From: Kitasatospora arboriphila
Lineage (GTDB): Bacteria; Actinomycetota; Actinomycetes; Mycobacteriales; Mycobacteriaceae
Direction of reading: 5' to 3'
Assembly (NCBI RefSeq): GCF_000717275.1
Contig: NZ_JNYV01000003.1
Span: forward strand, 310,001 to 374,000
Length of the DNA stretch: 64,000 nt
Below the pieces are notes generated by a model. It saw only the letters and a program-made list of their open reading frames with translations. It made no database searches and was not told where the DNA came from. The translations under genes and the position numbers were made by a program. Each line of letters starts with the position of its first letter. Position 1 is the stretch's first letter. Of this stretch, positions 1 to 8,553 are shown in pieces.

Positions 1-821
1 GGATGGGGCACGCGTCGGTGCTCGTGGAACTGGACGGATACCGCATCCTCACCGACCCCGTCTGGAGCAAACGGTGCTCACCGTCGAGTCTGGTGGGACC
101 GGCGCGTATGCACCCGGTACCCCACGCGCTGGCGGATCTGCCCGCGCTGGATGTGGTGCTCATCAGTCATGATCACTACGACCATCTCGATACGGCCACT
201 GTTCGCAAACTCGCGGCCACCCATCCCGAGGCCGCGTTTGTCGCTCCCATCGGTGTCGGGGCGCACCTCGAGTACTGGGGCATCAGCCCCGAACGTATTC
301 ACGAGGCTGACTGGGGTGACTCGATCACGATCGGCGAGCTGACCTTCAATTGCACTCCCGCACGCCACTTCTCGGGACGCGGGCTGCAGCGCAACACCAC
401 CCAGTGGGCCAGTTGGGCGGTTGCCGGACCTCGACACAACTTCTTCTTCTCCGGCGACACCGGAATCACCGATGCGTTCGAGCAGGTCGGCACCGACCAC
501 GGTCCGTTCGGGCTGTCCCTGATCGCGATCGGCGCCTACGACCGGCTGTGGCCCGACATCCACCTCAATCCGGAAGAGGCGGTGAGAGTGCACCGAATGC
601 TCAATCGCGCCAATCTGTCCGAGTCGTTGCTGCTGCCGATTCACTGGGGCACCTTCAATCTGGCTCTGCATGAATGGGCCGACCCGGTCCAACGTCTGCT
701 GCCCGCCGCTCAGAGCGAACACATCCCCGTGATCACGCCGATGCCCGGTGCACGTTTCGACGTACCGTCGCGGTCCGGCCACGGATTCGACACCCAATCC
801 TGGTGGGAAGGCGCAGCGTGA
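1..821 (+). CDS. MBL-fold metallo-hydrolase (UlaG/NAPE-PLD-like), 5' partial
   Basis: Zinc-dependent hydrolase of the metallo-beta-lactamase superfamily. The metal-binding signature SHDHYDHLD lies near position 170, followed by downstream histidines ([21 protein letters not shown]) expected in this fold. The start GHxSxLVxxxGxxxLTDPVWS matches the interior of UlaG/NAPE-PLD-like proteins, which normally have about 80-100 residues before it, so the true N-terminus lies left of the window. The stop overlaps the GTG of the next gene (GTGA), implying translational coupling. From memory, M. tuberculosis Rv0906 is a similar hydrolase close to ctpE (Rv0908), which supports orthology. The substrate is unknown; an N-acyl-phospholipid or similar phosphodiester is only a family-based guess. 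Confidence 0.85.
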   Translation, partial: MGHASVLVELDGYRILTDPVWSKRCSPSSLVGPARMHPVPHALADLPALDVVLISHDHYDHLDTATVRKLAATHPEAAFVAPIGVGAHLEYWGISPERIHEADWGDSITIGELTFNCTPARHFSGRGLQRNTTQWASWAVAGPRHNFFFSGDTGITDAFEQVGTDHGPFGLSLIAIGAYDRLWPDIHLNPEEAVRVHRMLNRANLSESLLLPIHWGTFNLALHEWADPVQRLLPAAQSEHIPVITPMPGARFDVPSRSGHGFDTQSWWEGAA

Positions 822-3307
822 CCACGCTCGGCGAAACACACGCCACCACAGGCCTGACCGCCGCGCAGGTGGCCGAACGCGTCGCCGCCGGCCACGTCAA
901 CGTCCTGCCGGACCGCTCGGGCCGCAGTGTCCTCGACATCGTTCGCGTCAATGTCCTCACCCGCATCAACGCCATCTTGGGCGCGCTGTTCATCATCGTG
1001 ATGACCACCGGCTCGATCATCAACGGCGCCTTCGGTTTACTGATCATCGCCAACAGCGGCATCGGCATCATCCAGGAGATCCGGGCCAAGCGAACACTCG
1101 ATGCGCTCGCGATCGTCGGGCAGACCCGGCCCATGGTGCGCCGGGATGGCGTGGCCGCCGAGATCGCGCCGAGCGAGGTGGTGCTCGGCGACATCATCGA
1201 ATTGGGGCCCGGAGACCAGATCGTTGTCGACGGAGAAACCGTGGAGGCGGGAGCACTCGACGTCGACGAATCGTTGCTGACCGGTGAGGCCGACGCCGTC
1301 TTCAAGTCGGTGGGTGATCCGATCCTGTCCGGCAGCTTCGTGGTGTCGGGATCGGGTGCCTATCGGGCGACCAAGGTCGGCCGCGACGCGTACGCGGCGC
1401 AGCTCGCCGAGGAGGCCAGCAAGTTCACCCTCGTCAACTCAGAACTCCGCAACGGCATCGACAAGATTCTCAGGATCATCACCTGGCTCCTGATCCCCGC
1501 TGGGCTGCTGACGATCGTCAACCAGCTGTTCATCAGTGAAAACGGTATCAAGGCAGCCCTTTTGGGCATGGTCGCCGCGCTGGTGCCGATGGTTCCCGAG
1601 GGCCTGGTGCTGATGACGTCGATCGCCTTCGCCGTCGGGGTCGTGCGGCTGGGTCGTCGACAATGTCTGGTGAACGAGTTGCCGGCCATCGAGGGCCTCG
1701 CCCGGGTCAACGTGGTGTGTGCGGACAAGACCGGCACGCTCACCGAGAACGGTATGCGGCTGGCGCAACTGGTTCCGCTCGGCGACGATCGCGCCCAGCT
1801 CGAAGAGGCCCTGGCCGCCCTCGCGGCGCACGACCCACGCCCCAACGCCAGTGTGCAGGCGATGGCCGAGGCCTACCCCGTCGCGCCGGAGTGGTCGGTG
1901 ACCCACATCGCGCCGTTCACGTCGGCGAAGAAGTGGAGCGGGATCTCGTTCCAGGACACCGCAACCGCCCAGGGTCAGGGCAACTGGTTGCTCGGCGCCC
2001 CCGACATGTTGCTCGATCCGGCGAGCGAGACCGCGGCGCGCGCAACGGAGCTGGGCTCGGAAGGATTGCGGGTCCTGCTACTCGCCTCCACCGATCAGCC
2101 GGTCGACACACCTACCGACGACGGCCTGTCCGCTCCGGGACACGTTGTGCCGCGGGCACTCATCGCACTCGAGCAACGCGTTCGTCCCGACGCCCGCGAG
2201 ACGTTGGACTACTTCGCATCCCAGCACGTCTCGGTGAAGGTGATCTCTGGCGACAACGCCGTGTCGGTGGGCGCGGTGGCGGGTTCGCTGGGCCTGGGAA
2301 CCGTTGACGACGCCGTCGATGCGCGGAGTCTGCCGACCGACCAAGACGAGCTCGCCGACGTCATCGACGGCCACACCACCTTCGGTCGGGTGCGGCCCGA
2401 CCAGAAACGCGCGATGGTGGGGGCGCTGCAGGGCCGGGGCAACACCGTGGCGATGACCGGCGACGGCGTCAACGACGTCTTGGCCCTCAAAGACGCCGAC
2501 ATCGGTGTGGCGATGGGGTCGGGTAGTTCGGCCAGCCGCTCGGTGGCCCAGATCGTCTTGCTCGACAACAAGTTCGCCACGCTGCCCTACGTGGTCGGCG
2601 AGGGCCGGCGGGTCATCGGCAACATCGAACGCGTCTCCAACCTGTTCCTGACCAAGACCGTGTACGCGGTGCTGCTGGCGTTGATGATCGGGATCGCCGG
2701 GGTGGCCGGGGAACTGTTCGGCTTCACGCCCATCTCCTACCCGTTCCAGCCCATCCACGTCACGATCTCCGCGTGGTTCACCATCGGTGTGCCGGCGTTT
2801 GTCCTCTCGCTGGCACCCAACAACGAACGCGCTCGCGGTGGTTTTGTCGGCAGGGTGCTGCGCTTGGCCATTCCGTCCGGCATCGTGATCGCCGTGTGCA
2901 CGTTCGTGGCGTACGCACTGGTCTATCCCGGCGGCGAGGGTGTTGCGCTTGGTAGCAAGGACTCGGTCGAGATGACCCCGGATCAGACGCAGGCGGCCAC
3001 GACGGCCCTGATCACCCTCATCGCGATCGCGTTGTGGGTGCTCGCGGTGGTCGCGCGACCGTACAACTGGTGGAAGGCCGTGTTGCTCGTCGGCTCGGCG
3101 CTGGCGTACGTGCTCATCTTCTCGCTGCCGTTCACCCAGGAGCTGTTCAAACTCGACCCGACTGACTGGAGTAAAACCGGGATTGCAGTCATTGCATCGG
3201 CGATCGGTATCGTTGCTGTGGAAGTGCTGTGGCGACTGAACCCGACAATTGCGGCGTGGTTTAGTAAAGTTAAATCGAATCCGCAAGAGCAAAGATCGTC
3301 GGCGTGA
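818..3307 (+). CDS. ctpE: cation-transporting P-type ATPase, CtpE-like
   Basis: P-type ATPase of about 829 residues, near the size of mycobacterial CtpE, which is reported as a calcium transporter. In order: actuator domain with LLTGEAD (about residue 153), the membrane motif VPMVPEGL (PEGL, as in Ca2+-type pumps), phosphorylation site DKTGTL (about residue 303), the hinge motif MTGDGVNDV (about residue 545) and six or more C-terminal membrane segments. I chose GTG at 818 because it overlaps the upstream stop and leads into the conserved N-terminus; the frame is also open upstream from 674 but inside the preceding gene. Substrate assignment as Ca2+ is inferred from the family and from synteny. 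Confidence 0.85.
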   Translation: MTTLGETHATTGLTAAQVAERVAAGHVNVLPDRSGRSVLDIVRVNVLTRINAILGALFIIVMTTGSIINGAFGLLIIANSGIGIIQEIRAKRTLDALAIVGQTRPMVRRDGVAAEIAPSEVVLGDIIELGPGDQIVVDGETVEAGALDVDESLLTGEADAVFKSVGDPILSGSFVVSGSGAYRATKVGRDAYAAQLAEEASKFTLVNSELRNGIDKILRIITWLLIPAGLLTIVNQLFISENGIKAALLGMVAALVPMVPEGLVLMTSIAFAVGVVRLGRRQCLVNELPAIEGLARVNVVCADKTGTLTENGMRLAQLVPLGDDRAQLEEALAALAAHDPRPNASVQAMAEAYPVAPEWSVTHIAPFTSAKKWSGISFQDTATAQGQGNWLLGAPDMLLDPASETAARATELGSEGLRVLLLASTDQPVDTPTDDGLSAPGHVVPRALIALEQRVRPDARETLDYFASQHVSVKVISGDNAVSVGAVAGSLGLGTVDDAVDARSLPTDQDELADVIDGHTTFGRVRPDQKRAMVGALQGRGNTVAMTGDGVNDVLALKDADIGVAMGSGSSASRSVAQIVLLDNKFATLPYVVGEGRRVIGNIERVSNLFLTKTVYAVLLALMIGIAGVAGELFGFTPISYPFQPIHVTISAWFTIGVPAFVLSLAPNNERARGGFVGRVLRLAIPSGIVIAVCTFVAYALVYPGGEGVALGSKDSVEMTPDQTQAATTALITLIAIALWVLAVVARPYNWWKAVLLVGSALAYVLIFSLPFTQELFKLDPTDWSKTGIAVIASAIGIVAVEVLWRLNPTIAAWFSKVKSNPQEQRSSA

Positions 3308-3337
3308 GAGCATCGGCGATCCGGAGATAGGAGTGGC

Positions 3338-3544
3338 ATGGATTTCAAGAATTTGGTCAACAAGGGCAAGTCCACGCTGAGCAAGAACACCAAACTCATC
3401 GACCAGGGCGCCAGCGCGGTCAACAAGGCCACCAAGGGCAAGTACTCGAACCAGATCCGAAAGGGTGCAGATGCTGCCCGGAAGTTCGCGCAGGACGGGA
3501 ACAACCCCGGCCACCAGAACCCCGGTCATCAGCCTCCTCGGTAA
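3338..3544 (+). CDS. small basic protein, Rv0909-like (proposed antitoxin)
   Basis: A 68-residue lysine-rich, probably helical protein beginning MDFKNLVNKGKSTLSKN, with a histidine/proline-rich tail (GHQNPGHQPP). It sits 30 nt after the ATPase gene, with a ribosome site-like GGAG at 3324-3333. The position directly after ctpE and the helical Lys-rich nature match M. tuberculosis Rv0909, listed from memory as antitoxin to the SRPBCC protein Rv0910. An Rv0910-like gene is present here at 4833 but is no longer adjacent. The antitoxin role is inference. Its 3' end overlaps the following lipase gene by about 74 nt. Confidence 0.6.
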   Translation: MDFKNLVNKGKSTLSKNTKLIDQGASAVNKATKGKYSNQIRKGADAARKFAQDGNNPGHQNPGHQPPR

Positions 3545-4778
3545 GGCGATCCCGGCAGCAGTGATTGTGCTGCTGTCGGTGAGCGCGTGCGCCGGCGGCG
3601 AGGACAACGGTCGAACGGCCGCGTCCTCGCCGCTGTCGTCTGTCCAGTCCTCGTCTGTTCCGGCCCCGGATTCGGATCGTCCGCCGGCTCCGGCGCCCGG
3701 CGAGCGCGGCGACATCGTCGAGCAGATGCCTTTCCAGGCGAGTTCCTCTCTGAGCGATGTGGCAGAGGTGACCCGTGTCATCTATCGCTCGACCGCCGGA
3801 TATCAGGGCGGGTTCGGCACCGAGGTGTCCGGAGTGGTCGCCGTCCCGAACGGAGAGCCGCCTGCGGGTGGCTGGCCGATCGTCGCCTTCGGTCACGGAA
3901 CAACAGGTACCGACGAGAGTTGCGGTCCGTCGGACTACCCAGACCTTCTCGGCGAAGACGGTGCCATCACTCGACTGGTCGGGCGCGGATACGTGGTGGC
4001 GGCCAGTGACTATCAGGGGCTGGGTACGTGGGTGAAGGATGCGCCTGGCCACCCGTACCTCGAACCAAAGACGATCGCCTACAACATGATCGATGCCGTG
4101 CGTGCCGCTCGGAATCTCGTTCCGGACACCTCCGATCGGTGGGCGGCAATGGGTGCCTCACAGGGCGGCCAGGCCGCGTGGGCGTCGGCCGACTACGCAG
4201 ACGACTACGGCCAGGGTCTCGAGTTCGTCGGGGCGGCCGCATTGGCACCTGCTGCCGACCTCTCGCCGATCACCGACGCCGGAACCCAGATGGCGTACAC
4301 CGACGCTCAGAAGATCTTCATCCCCAACCTCATCGCGGGGTTGAGGGAGGTGTACCCCGATTTCGACGCGGTCGACTACATACGCGGAGGGCTGGCCGAC
4401 AACGCCGACGTCTTCACATCCTGCGGTCCCACATTCGTGGTGGACCGATTCAGTGCGGCGATGAGCGTGGCCCCTGGAGACGCGGCCGTCGCCGATCAGG
4501 AGGCAGTGGACCGCATCCGCACGATCTTGAAGCAAGACGCGTTGCCTGCGGGCCGGGCAGCCGGACCCCTCTTCGTCGCATTCGGCGACCAGGACTCGAT
4601 CATCTTGTCCGCATGGACCGCGGCAGCAGTGCAGCGTGCGTGTGCCGGCGGCGACGTCATCGAGGTGGTTCGCAAGCCCGACGGCGGGCACACCAATCTC
4701 GGTGTGACAGGCCCGGCGGTCGACTGGATCGCCGATCGCTTCGCTGGTGAACCTGCCCCGGACACCTGCCCGGCATGA
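3471..4778 (+). CDS. secreted lipoprotein lipase (secretory lipase family)
   Basis: Alpha/beta-hydrolase of about 435 residues. The N-terminus has basic residues, a hydrophobic core and the lipobox VSAC (SVSACAGG), predicting a lipid-anchored exported protein followed by a Ser/Pro-rich linker. The nucleophile elbow is GASQG, with likely acid and base in FGDQDS and GGHTNLG. The overall layout fits the secretory lipase (LIP, PF03583) family of lipid esterases. ATG 3471 is preferred over GTG 3465 because AAAGGG lies at the right spacing. The gene starts inside the preceding small gene and separates it from its usual SRPBCC neighbour, so it appears to be an insertion into that pair. Confidence 0.8.
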   Translation: MLPGSSRRTGTTPATRTPVISLLGKAIPAAVIVLLSVSACAGGEDNGRTAASSPLSSVQSSSVPAPDSDRPPAPAPGERGDIVEQMPFQASSSLSDVAEVTRVIYRSTAGYQGGFGTEVSGVVAVPNGEPPAGGWPIVAFGHGTTGTDESCGPSDYPDLLGEDGAITRLVGRGYVVAASDYQGLGTWVKDAPGHPYLEPKTIAYNMIDAVRAARNLVPDTSDRWAAMGASQGGQAAWASADYADDYGQGLEFVGAAALAPAADLSPITDAGTQMAYTDAQKIFIPNLIAGLREVYPDFDAVDYIRGGLADNADVFTSCGPTFVVDRFSAAMSVAPGDAAVADQEAVDRIRTILKQDALPAGRAAGPLFVAFGDQDSIILSAWTAAAVQRACAGGDVIEVVRKPDGGHTNLGVTGPAVDWIADRFAGEPAPDTCPA

Positions 4779-4832
4779 CACCGATGGCTATGGTCCACCG
4801 GTTGCCGGTGTCGGAGCGCTAACGTCGCACCT

Positions 4833-5270
4833 ATGGCAAAGGTCAAAGATTCGATCGACGTGAACCAGTCCCCGGAAGACGCGTGGGCGCATGTGCTCGA
4901 TCTGTCGCGGTATGGCGAGTGGCTCACTCTGCACGATGGCTGGCGTAGCGAGTTGCCCAGCCCCGACGAGATCCAGAAGGGCACCAAGGTGTCTTCGGTC
5001 ATCGCGGCCAAGAATGCCAAGCTTCGTTTCGACTGGGTGGTGGATGAGTTCGATCCGGCCCGCCGGGTGGACCTGAAGGGCGACGGCAAGGGTGGCGTCA
5101 CGGTCACCCTGACACTGACGGTGGAGCCTGCCAAGAGTGGGTCAAAGGTAGGACTCGAGGTGAACCTGACCGGATCGCCGATGATGTCGTTGATCATTCG
5201 CAGCACCGCGAAGATCCTCAAAGGTGAGATCAACCAATCACTCAAGAACTTTCGCGATCTCTACTCCTGA
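4833..5270 (+). CDS. SRPBCC-fold protein, Rv0910-like (proposed toxin)
   Basis: A 145-residue START/polyketide-cyclase-fold protein. Sequence such as IDVNQSPEDAWAHVLDLSRYGEWLTLHDGWRSELP closely follows what I recall of M. tuberculosis Rv0910 (MAKL..GSIDVPLPPEEAW..DLTRYREWLTIH). Rv0910 is catalogued as the toxin of an Rv0909-Rv0910 type II-like pair, but the fold is a ligand-binding cavity and the toxin activity is weakly characterised. Here the candidate antitoxin lies 1.3 kb upstream, beyond a lipase gene. A role in binding a lipid or polyketide-type ligand is equally possible. Confidence 0.75.
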   Translation: MAKVKDSIDVNQSPEDAWAHVLDLSRYGEWLTLHDGWRSELPSPDEIQKGTKVSSVIAAKNAKLRFDWVVDEFDPARRVDLKGDGKGGVTVTLTLTVEPAKSGSKVGLEVNLTGSPMMSLIIRSTAKILKGEINQSLKNFRDLYS

Positions 5271-5399
5271 CCGTAGAGCCGTTCGCCAGACCTGAGGGCG
5301 AGCCGGGTCTGGCGTCTGCCCGCCACCATCTGGGGTGTTGGTTCCTGATTCGCTGTGGATAGAATCCGGCGAACCTCGAAACAACAGGGTGGGTGACGC

Positions 5400-7070
5400 A
5401 TGGGTCGACATGGGGTCGATAGCAGGGCCGATGACGACTTCGGATTCAGCGAGGGCCGAGACGGCGGTCGGGGCGGCGGCGCCCGCTGGGCGCTTCTTGC
5501 GCTGGTTGTCGTCGCGGTGTTGGTGGCCGGACTGATTCTCTGGCGGACGGTCTGGGCGTCGTCCGGCAGCGACTGTGACTCGCGAGAAGCGGTGTCGGTG
5601 ATCGCCGATCCGTCGATGGCTGCGACCCTCAAGCCCCTGGCGGCCGAGGCGTCGGCCGACTCGTGTTACGACTTCAATGTGGCTGCAGTCAGCGGTGCCA
5701 ACGTCGCCGGCCAGCTCACCAAGGGTGATCAGGCGCCCGACCTGTGGATCGCCGATTCGCAGGCTCGTGCCCGCAAGGTCACCGACCAGGCCCGCGTGCA
5801 GCGCGACGTGATCGCCGAATCCGTTGCGGCCAGCCCGGTGGTGGTGGCAGGTAAAGATGTTCCGACACTGACCAATTGGGTCGACGTCATGAAGCTGCCC
5901 GGCCTGCGCCTTGGCAACCCCATCGACTCCAGCACCGGCGACGCGCCGATCGTCGGGGCGCTTGCGGCCGAACAAGCCGGCGCCATCGACCGCAAGCAGT
6001 TCACCGACGGAATGACCCTGCTGGCTCTGCAGCAGGGCAACGCCCGCATCGGGGGCGACTCCGATGTCGATCGGCTCCAGGTTGCTGCAGGCAGCGAGTC
6101 GCCGACAGTGGTCAGCGAGCAGCACTTCATCGAGTTCCAGAACACCAGCCCCAACAGTGGTCTGCGCGCCGCGATCCCCGCCGACGGGACCATGATTCTC
6201 GACTATCCGATGCTCAACACCGCGTCGGCAGCTCGGAAAGAGGTCGTGGCGGCAGCAGGTGAACAACTGGCCGAACACGTCACGTCCGACGGCGGCGCGA
6301 AAGCGCTGACCACCGCCGGATTCCGAACGGCCATCGACGCGCCGTCGCCGGAAGGGGGCGTTGGTGCCGTGAAAGTGCTGACGCTCAAAGACCCTGCGCA
6401 AGAAGAGAAGGCGCTCCGGCAGTGGGCAGTTCTCGGGGTGCCGATCCGCACGCTGGTGGTGGAAGACGCGTCCGGTTCGATGCGTGAACCGGCGGGTACC
6501 TCGACCCGGGCCGAGATGCTCGTGGAGGCCAGCCAGAACGGCCTGAAGATCTTCCCGAACAATTCGGCGCTGGGTGCGTGGCTGTTCTCCATCGACATGG
6601 GTGGGCCGGATCAGGACTGGTTGCCGATCGCTCCCATCGAACGCCTCGACACCGTTGATGCCGATGGCCAGACCCATCGCAAATACCTGGAGTCGCAGAT
6701 CGTGACGCTTCCGGGTCGGGTGGGCGGCGCCACCGGGCTCTACGACACGACGCTCGCGGCGTTCAAAGAGGTCCAGGACAGTTATGACCCCAATTATTCG
6801 AACAGCGTCATCCTCCTGACCGACGGCCAGAACGAGGACGACAACTCGATCAGCCTCCAGGGTTTGCTGGCCGAGCTGAAACGGCTCGAGGATCCGGCCC
6901 GACCGGTGCTCATCCTCACCATCGGCATCACCGAGGACGCCGACGCCGAATCACTCAAACAGATCGCGGACGCCACCGGCGGAAGCAGCTACGTTGCAGA
7001 GACGCCCGCGGACATCTCGAATGTGTTCATCGACGCGGTGGCGGCGCGGATCGCCGCAGCTGGACGGTAA
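5400..7070 (+). CDS. membrane-anchored substrate-binding/VWA domain protein
   Basis: About 556 residues. An acidic/glycine-rich cytoplasmic N-terminus is followed by one membrane segment (about residues 30-50, WALLALVVVAVLVAGLIL). A periplasmic-binding-protein-like domain follows (about 60-330, with APDLWIADSQAR and PIVGALAAEQAG). The C-terminal von Willebrand A domain (about 355-550) has a MIDAS motif DASGSM and a distal LTDGQNED. The metal-dependent adhesion site appears intact. The two-domain arrangement is a recognised actinobacterial type of extracellular VWA protein without an assigned function. It is monocistronic, with 129 nt before and 110 nt after it. Confidence 0.8.
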   Translation: MGRHGVDSRADDDFGFSEGRDGGRGGGARWALLALVVVAVLVAGLILWRTVWASSGSDCDSREAVSVIADPSMAATLKPLAAEASADSCYDFNVAAVSGANVAGQLTKGDQAPDLWIADSQARARKVTDQARVQRDVIAESVAASPVVVAGKDVPTLTNWVDVMKLPGLRLGNPIDSSTGDAPIVGALAAEQAGAIDRKQFTDGMTLLALQQGNARIGGDSDVDRLQVAAGSESPTVVSEQHFIEFQNTSPNSGLRAAIPADGTMILDYPMLNTASAARKEVVAAAGEQLAEHVTSDGGAKALTTAGFRTAIDAPSPEGGVGAVKVLTLKDPAQEEKALRQWAVLGVPIRTLVVEDASGSMREPAGTSTRAEMLVEASQNGLKIFPNNSALGAWLFSIDMGGPDQDWLPIAPIERLDTVDADGQTHRKYLESQIVTLPGRVGGATGLYDTTLAAFKEVQDSYDPNYSNSVILLTDGQNEDDNSISLQGLLAELKRLEDPARPVLILTIGITEDADAESLKQIADATGGSSYVAETPADISNVFIDAVAARIAAAGR

Positions 7071-7180
7071 AAAATGCAGTTCTACAACGAGTCCGCTTAA
7101 AGCTCGCTGAGATCTGAGAGTCTGCTGTCAAAGGCCCGCGAAACGGACCACGGTCGACCTCGAAGCGGCAGTATGGAGCC

Positions 7181-7675
7181 ATGACCTCGACATCGACTTC
7201 ATTTCACAACAGCCGAATCGTCAACGCGGGCAAGGTCGCTGCAGTCATTGCAGCAGCGGGAGCGGCCATCGCCGCCTGTGGCGACGACGGAAGCAGCACC
7301 GCAGCAAGCTCGACGACCGCGGCGGCCAACAGCACCGCTGCCGACACCAGTGCAGTCCAGAACGAAGCCGCCACCTCGGCCTACAAGAACGGCGAATACA
7401 CCGCCGTCGGCTCCTACCAATCACCCGGCGGCGAACAGCAACTCGGTGTCACCGTCACCCTGTCCAACTCGGTGATCACCGCGCTGTCGGTGGACACCAG
7501 TCAGACCAAGGGCACCTCGGCCGACTTCCAGGGCAAGTTCAAGAGTGGCATCGACGCACTGGTTGTCGGCAAGAGCATCGACGAGCTCGACGTCAGCAAG
7601 GTGTCCGGGTCCTCCCTCACGTCGGGGGGCTTTAACGACGCCATCGACCAGATCAAGACCGAAGCCGCGGCCTGA
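7181..7675 (+). CDS. FMN-binding domain lipoprotein
   Basis: A 164-residue exported protein. Signal with lipobox AIAAC near residue 33, then an Ala/Ser/Thr-rich linker, then an FMN_bind domain (YTAVGSYQSPGGEQQLGVTVTLSNS...). The C-terminal SGSSLTSGGF resembles the flavinylation motif (roughly DxxSGAT/S), in which FMN is attached by a phosphoester bond to Thr or Ser. The next gene encodes the transferase ApbE, which supports covalent flavinylation. It is probably an electron carrier on the outer face of the membrane, working with the RnfD/FNR-like protein downstream. Which residue is modified is not certain. Confidence 0.8.
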   Translation: MTSTSTSFHNSRIVNAGKVAAVIAAAGAAIAACGDDGSSTAASSTTAAANSTAADTSAVQNEAATSAYKNGEYTAVGSYQSPGGEQQLGVTVTLSNSVITALSVDTSQTKGTSADFQGKFKSGIDALVVGKSIDELDVSKVSGSSLTSGGFNDAIDQIKTEAAA

Positions 7676-7692
7676 TCGACACCCGCCTTGTT

Positions 7693-8553
7693 GTGACCGA
7701 TTCGAACGAGTGGGCGTTCCCCGCACTGGGCACCGCCTGGGACATCACCCTGTCGCAGGCCGTGCCCGAAGTGTTGCAGGCATCGGTCCTCGGTGAACTC
7801 GACCGCATCGACCGCACCTGGTCTCGGTTCCGGCCCGACTCGATGGTCGCGTCGATTGCCCGCGCGCCCGGCACCTACCCGGTGGAGCCGTCGGACCAGC
7901 CGTTGCTCGACCTGCACCGCACGCTGTACGAACTGACCGGCGCCATGGTGACGCCCATGGTGGGACAAACCCTGGCAGACGCCGGATACGACGCCGAATA
8001 CACCTTGCAGCCGGGCGAGACGATTGCGGCCGTCCCGGCCTGGGACGACGTGCTGGGCGGGTGGCAGGGTCAGCTGGAGGTACGGTCTCCGTGCCTGCTG
8101 GATGTCGGGGCCACCGGTAAGGGATTCGCGGTGGACCGCGTCAGCGCACTGGTCAAAGCGGCGGGCTTCGATGAGTACCTGGTCAACGGGAGCGGTGACA
8201 TCAGGGCCGGTGCCGCACCTCATCGCATCGCGCTGGAACACCCCACCGACCCGACCAAGGCCATCGGCACGGTGGTCATCGAGAACAACGCGATCTGTGG
8301 CTCCGCGAGCAACCGCCGCGCGTGGGCCGATTGGCATCACATCGTCGATCCCGTCACGTCCGCGCCGACCCGTGAGGTGCTGGCGACCTGGGTGATCGCC
8401 GACGACACCATGATCGCCGACGGACTGTCCACGGCGCTGTTCTTCACTCCTGCCCAGAAGCTGTTGAGCCACTTTGAGTTCGACTACGTTGTGGTGCGCG
8501 CCAACGGCACGGTCGAACATTCGCACGCCAGAGAACTGGAGCTTTTCCTATGA
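7693..8553 (+). CDS. apbE: FAD:protein FMN transferase
   Basis: ApbE-family enzyme of 286 residues that transfers FMN from FAD to Thr/Ser of target proteins. Recognisable elements: PALGTAWDI at the N-terminus, WSRFRPDSMVASI, the DVGATGKGFAVDRV segment corresponding to DLGGIAKGYAVD, the HHIVDPVT motif and the distal MIADGLSTALF. The start is GTG 7693, 17 nt after the FMN-binding lipoprotein, and its stop overlaps the next ATG (ATGA). No signal peptide is visible, so it may act in the cytoplasm, or be exported by an atypical route. The obvious substrate is the lipoprotein upstream. Confidence 0.88.
   Translation: MTDSNEWAFPALGTAWDITLSQAVPEVLQASVLGELDRIDRTWSRFRPDSMVASIARAPGTYPVEPSDQPLLDLHRTLYELTGAMVTPMVGQTLADAGYDAEYTLQPGETIAAVPAWDDVLGGWQGQLEVRSPCLLDVGATGKGFAVDRVSALVKAAGFDEYLVNGSGDIRAGAAPHRIALEHPTDPTKAIGTVVIENNAICGSASNRRAWADWHHIVDPVTSAPTREVLATWVIADDTMIADGLSTALFFTPAQKLLSHFEFDYVVVRANGTVEHSHARELELFL

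Noticed and set aside
2078..3781. Long open frame on the minus strand opposite the P-type ATPase
   Set aside because: The coding signal, motifs and operon overlaps favour the plus-strand ATPase and lipase; long antisense frames are expected at this GC content.
5238..6677. Minus-strand open frame of 479 codons opposite the VWA protein
   Set aside because: The His/Arg/Gly-rich product has no recognisable domain, whereas the plus strand has an intact MIDAS motif and membrane anchor.
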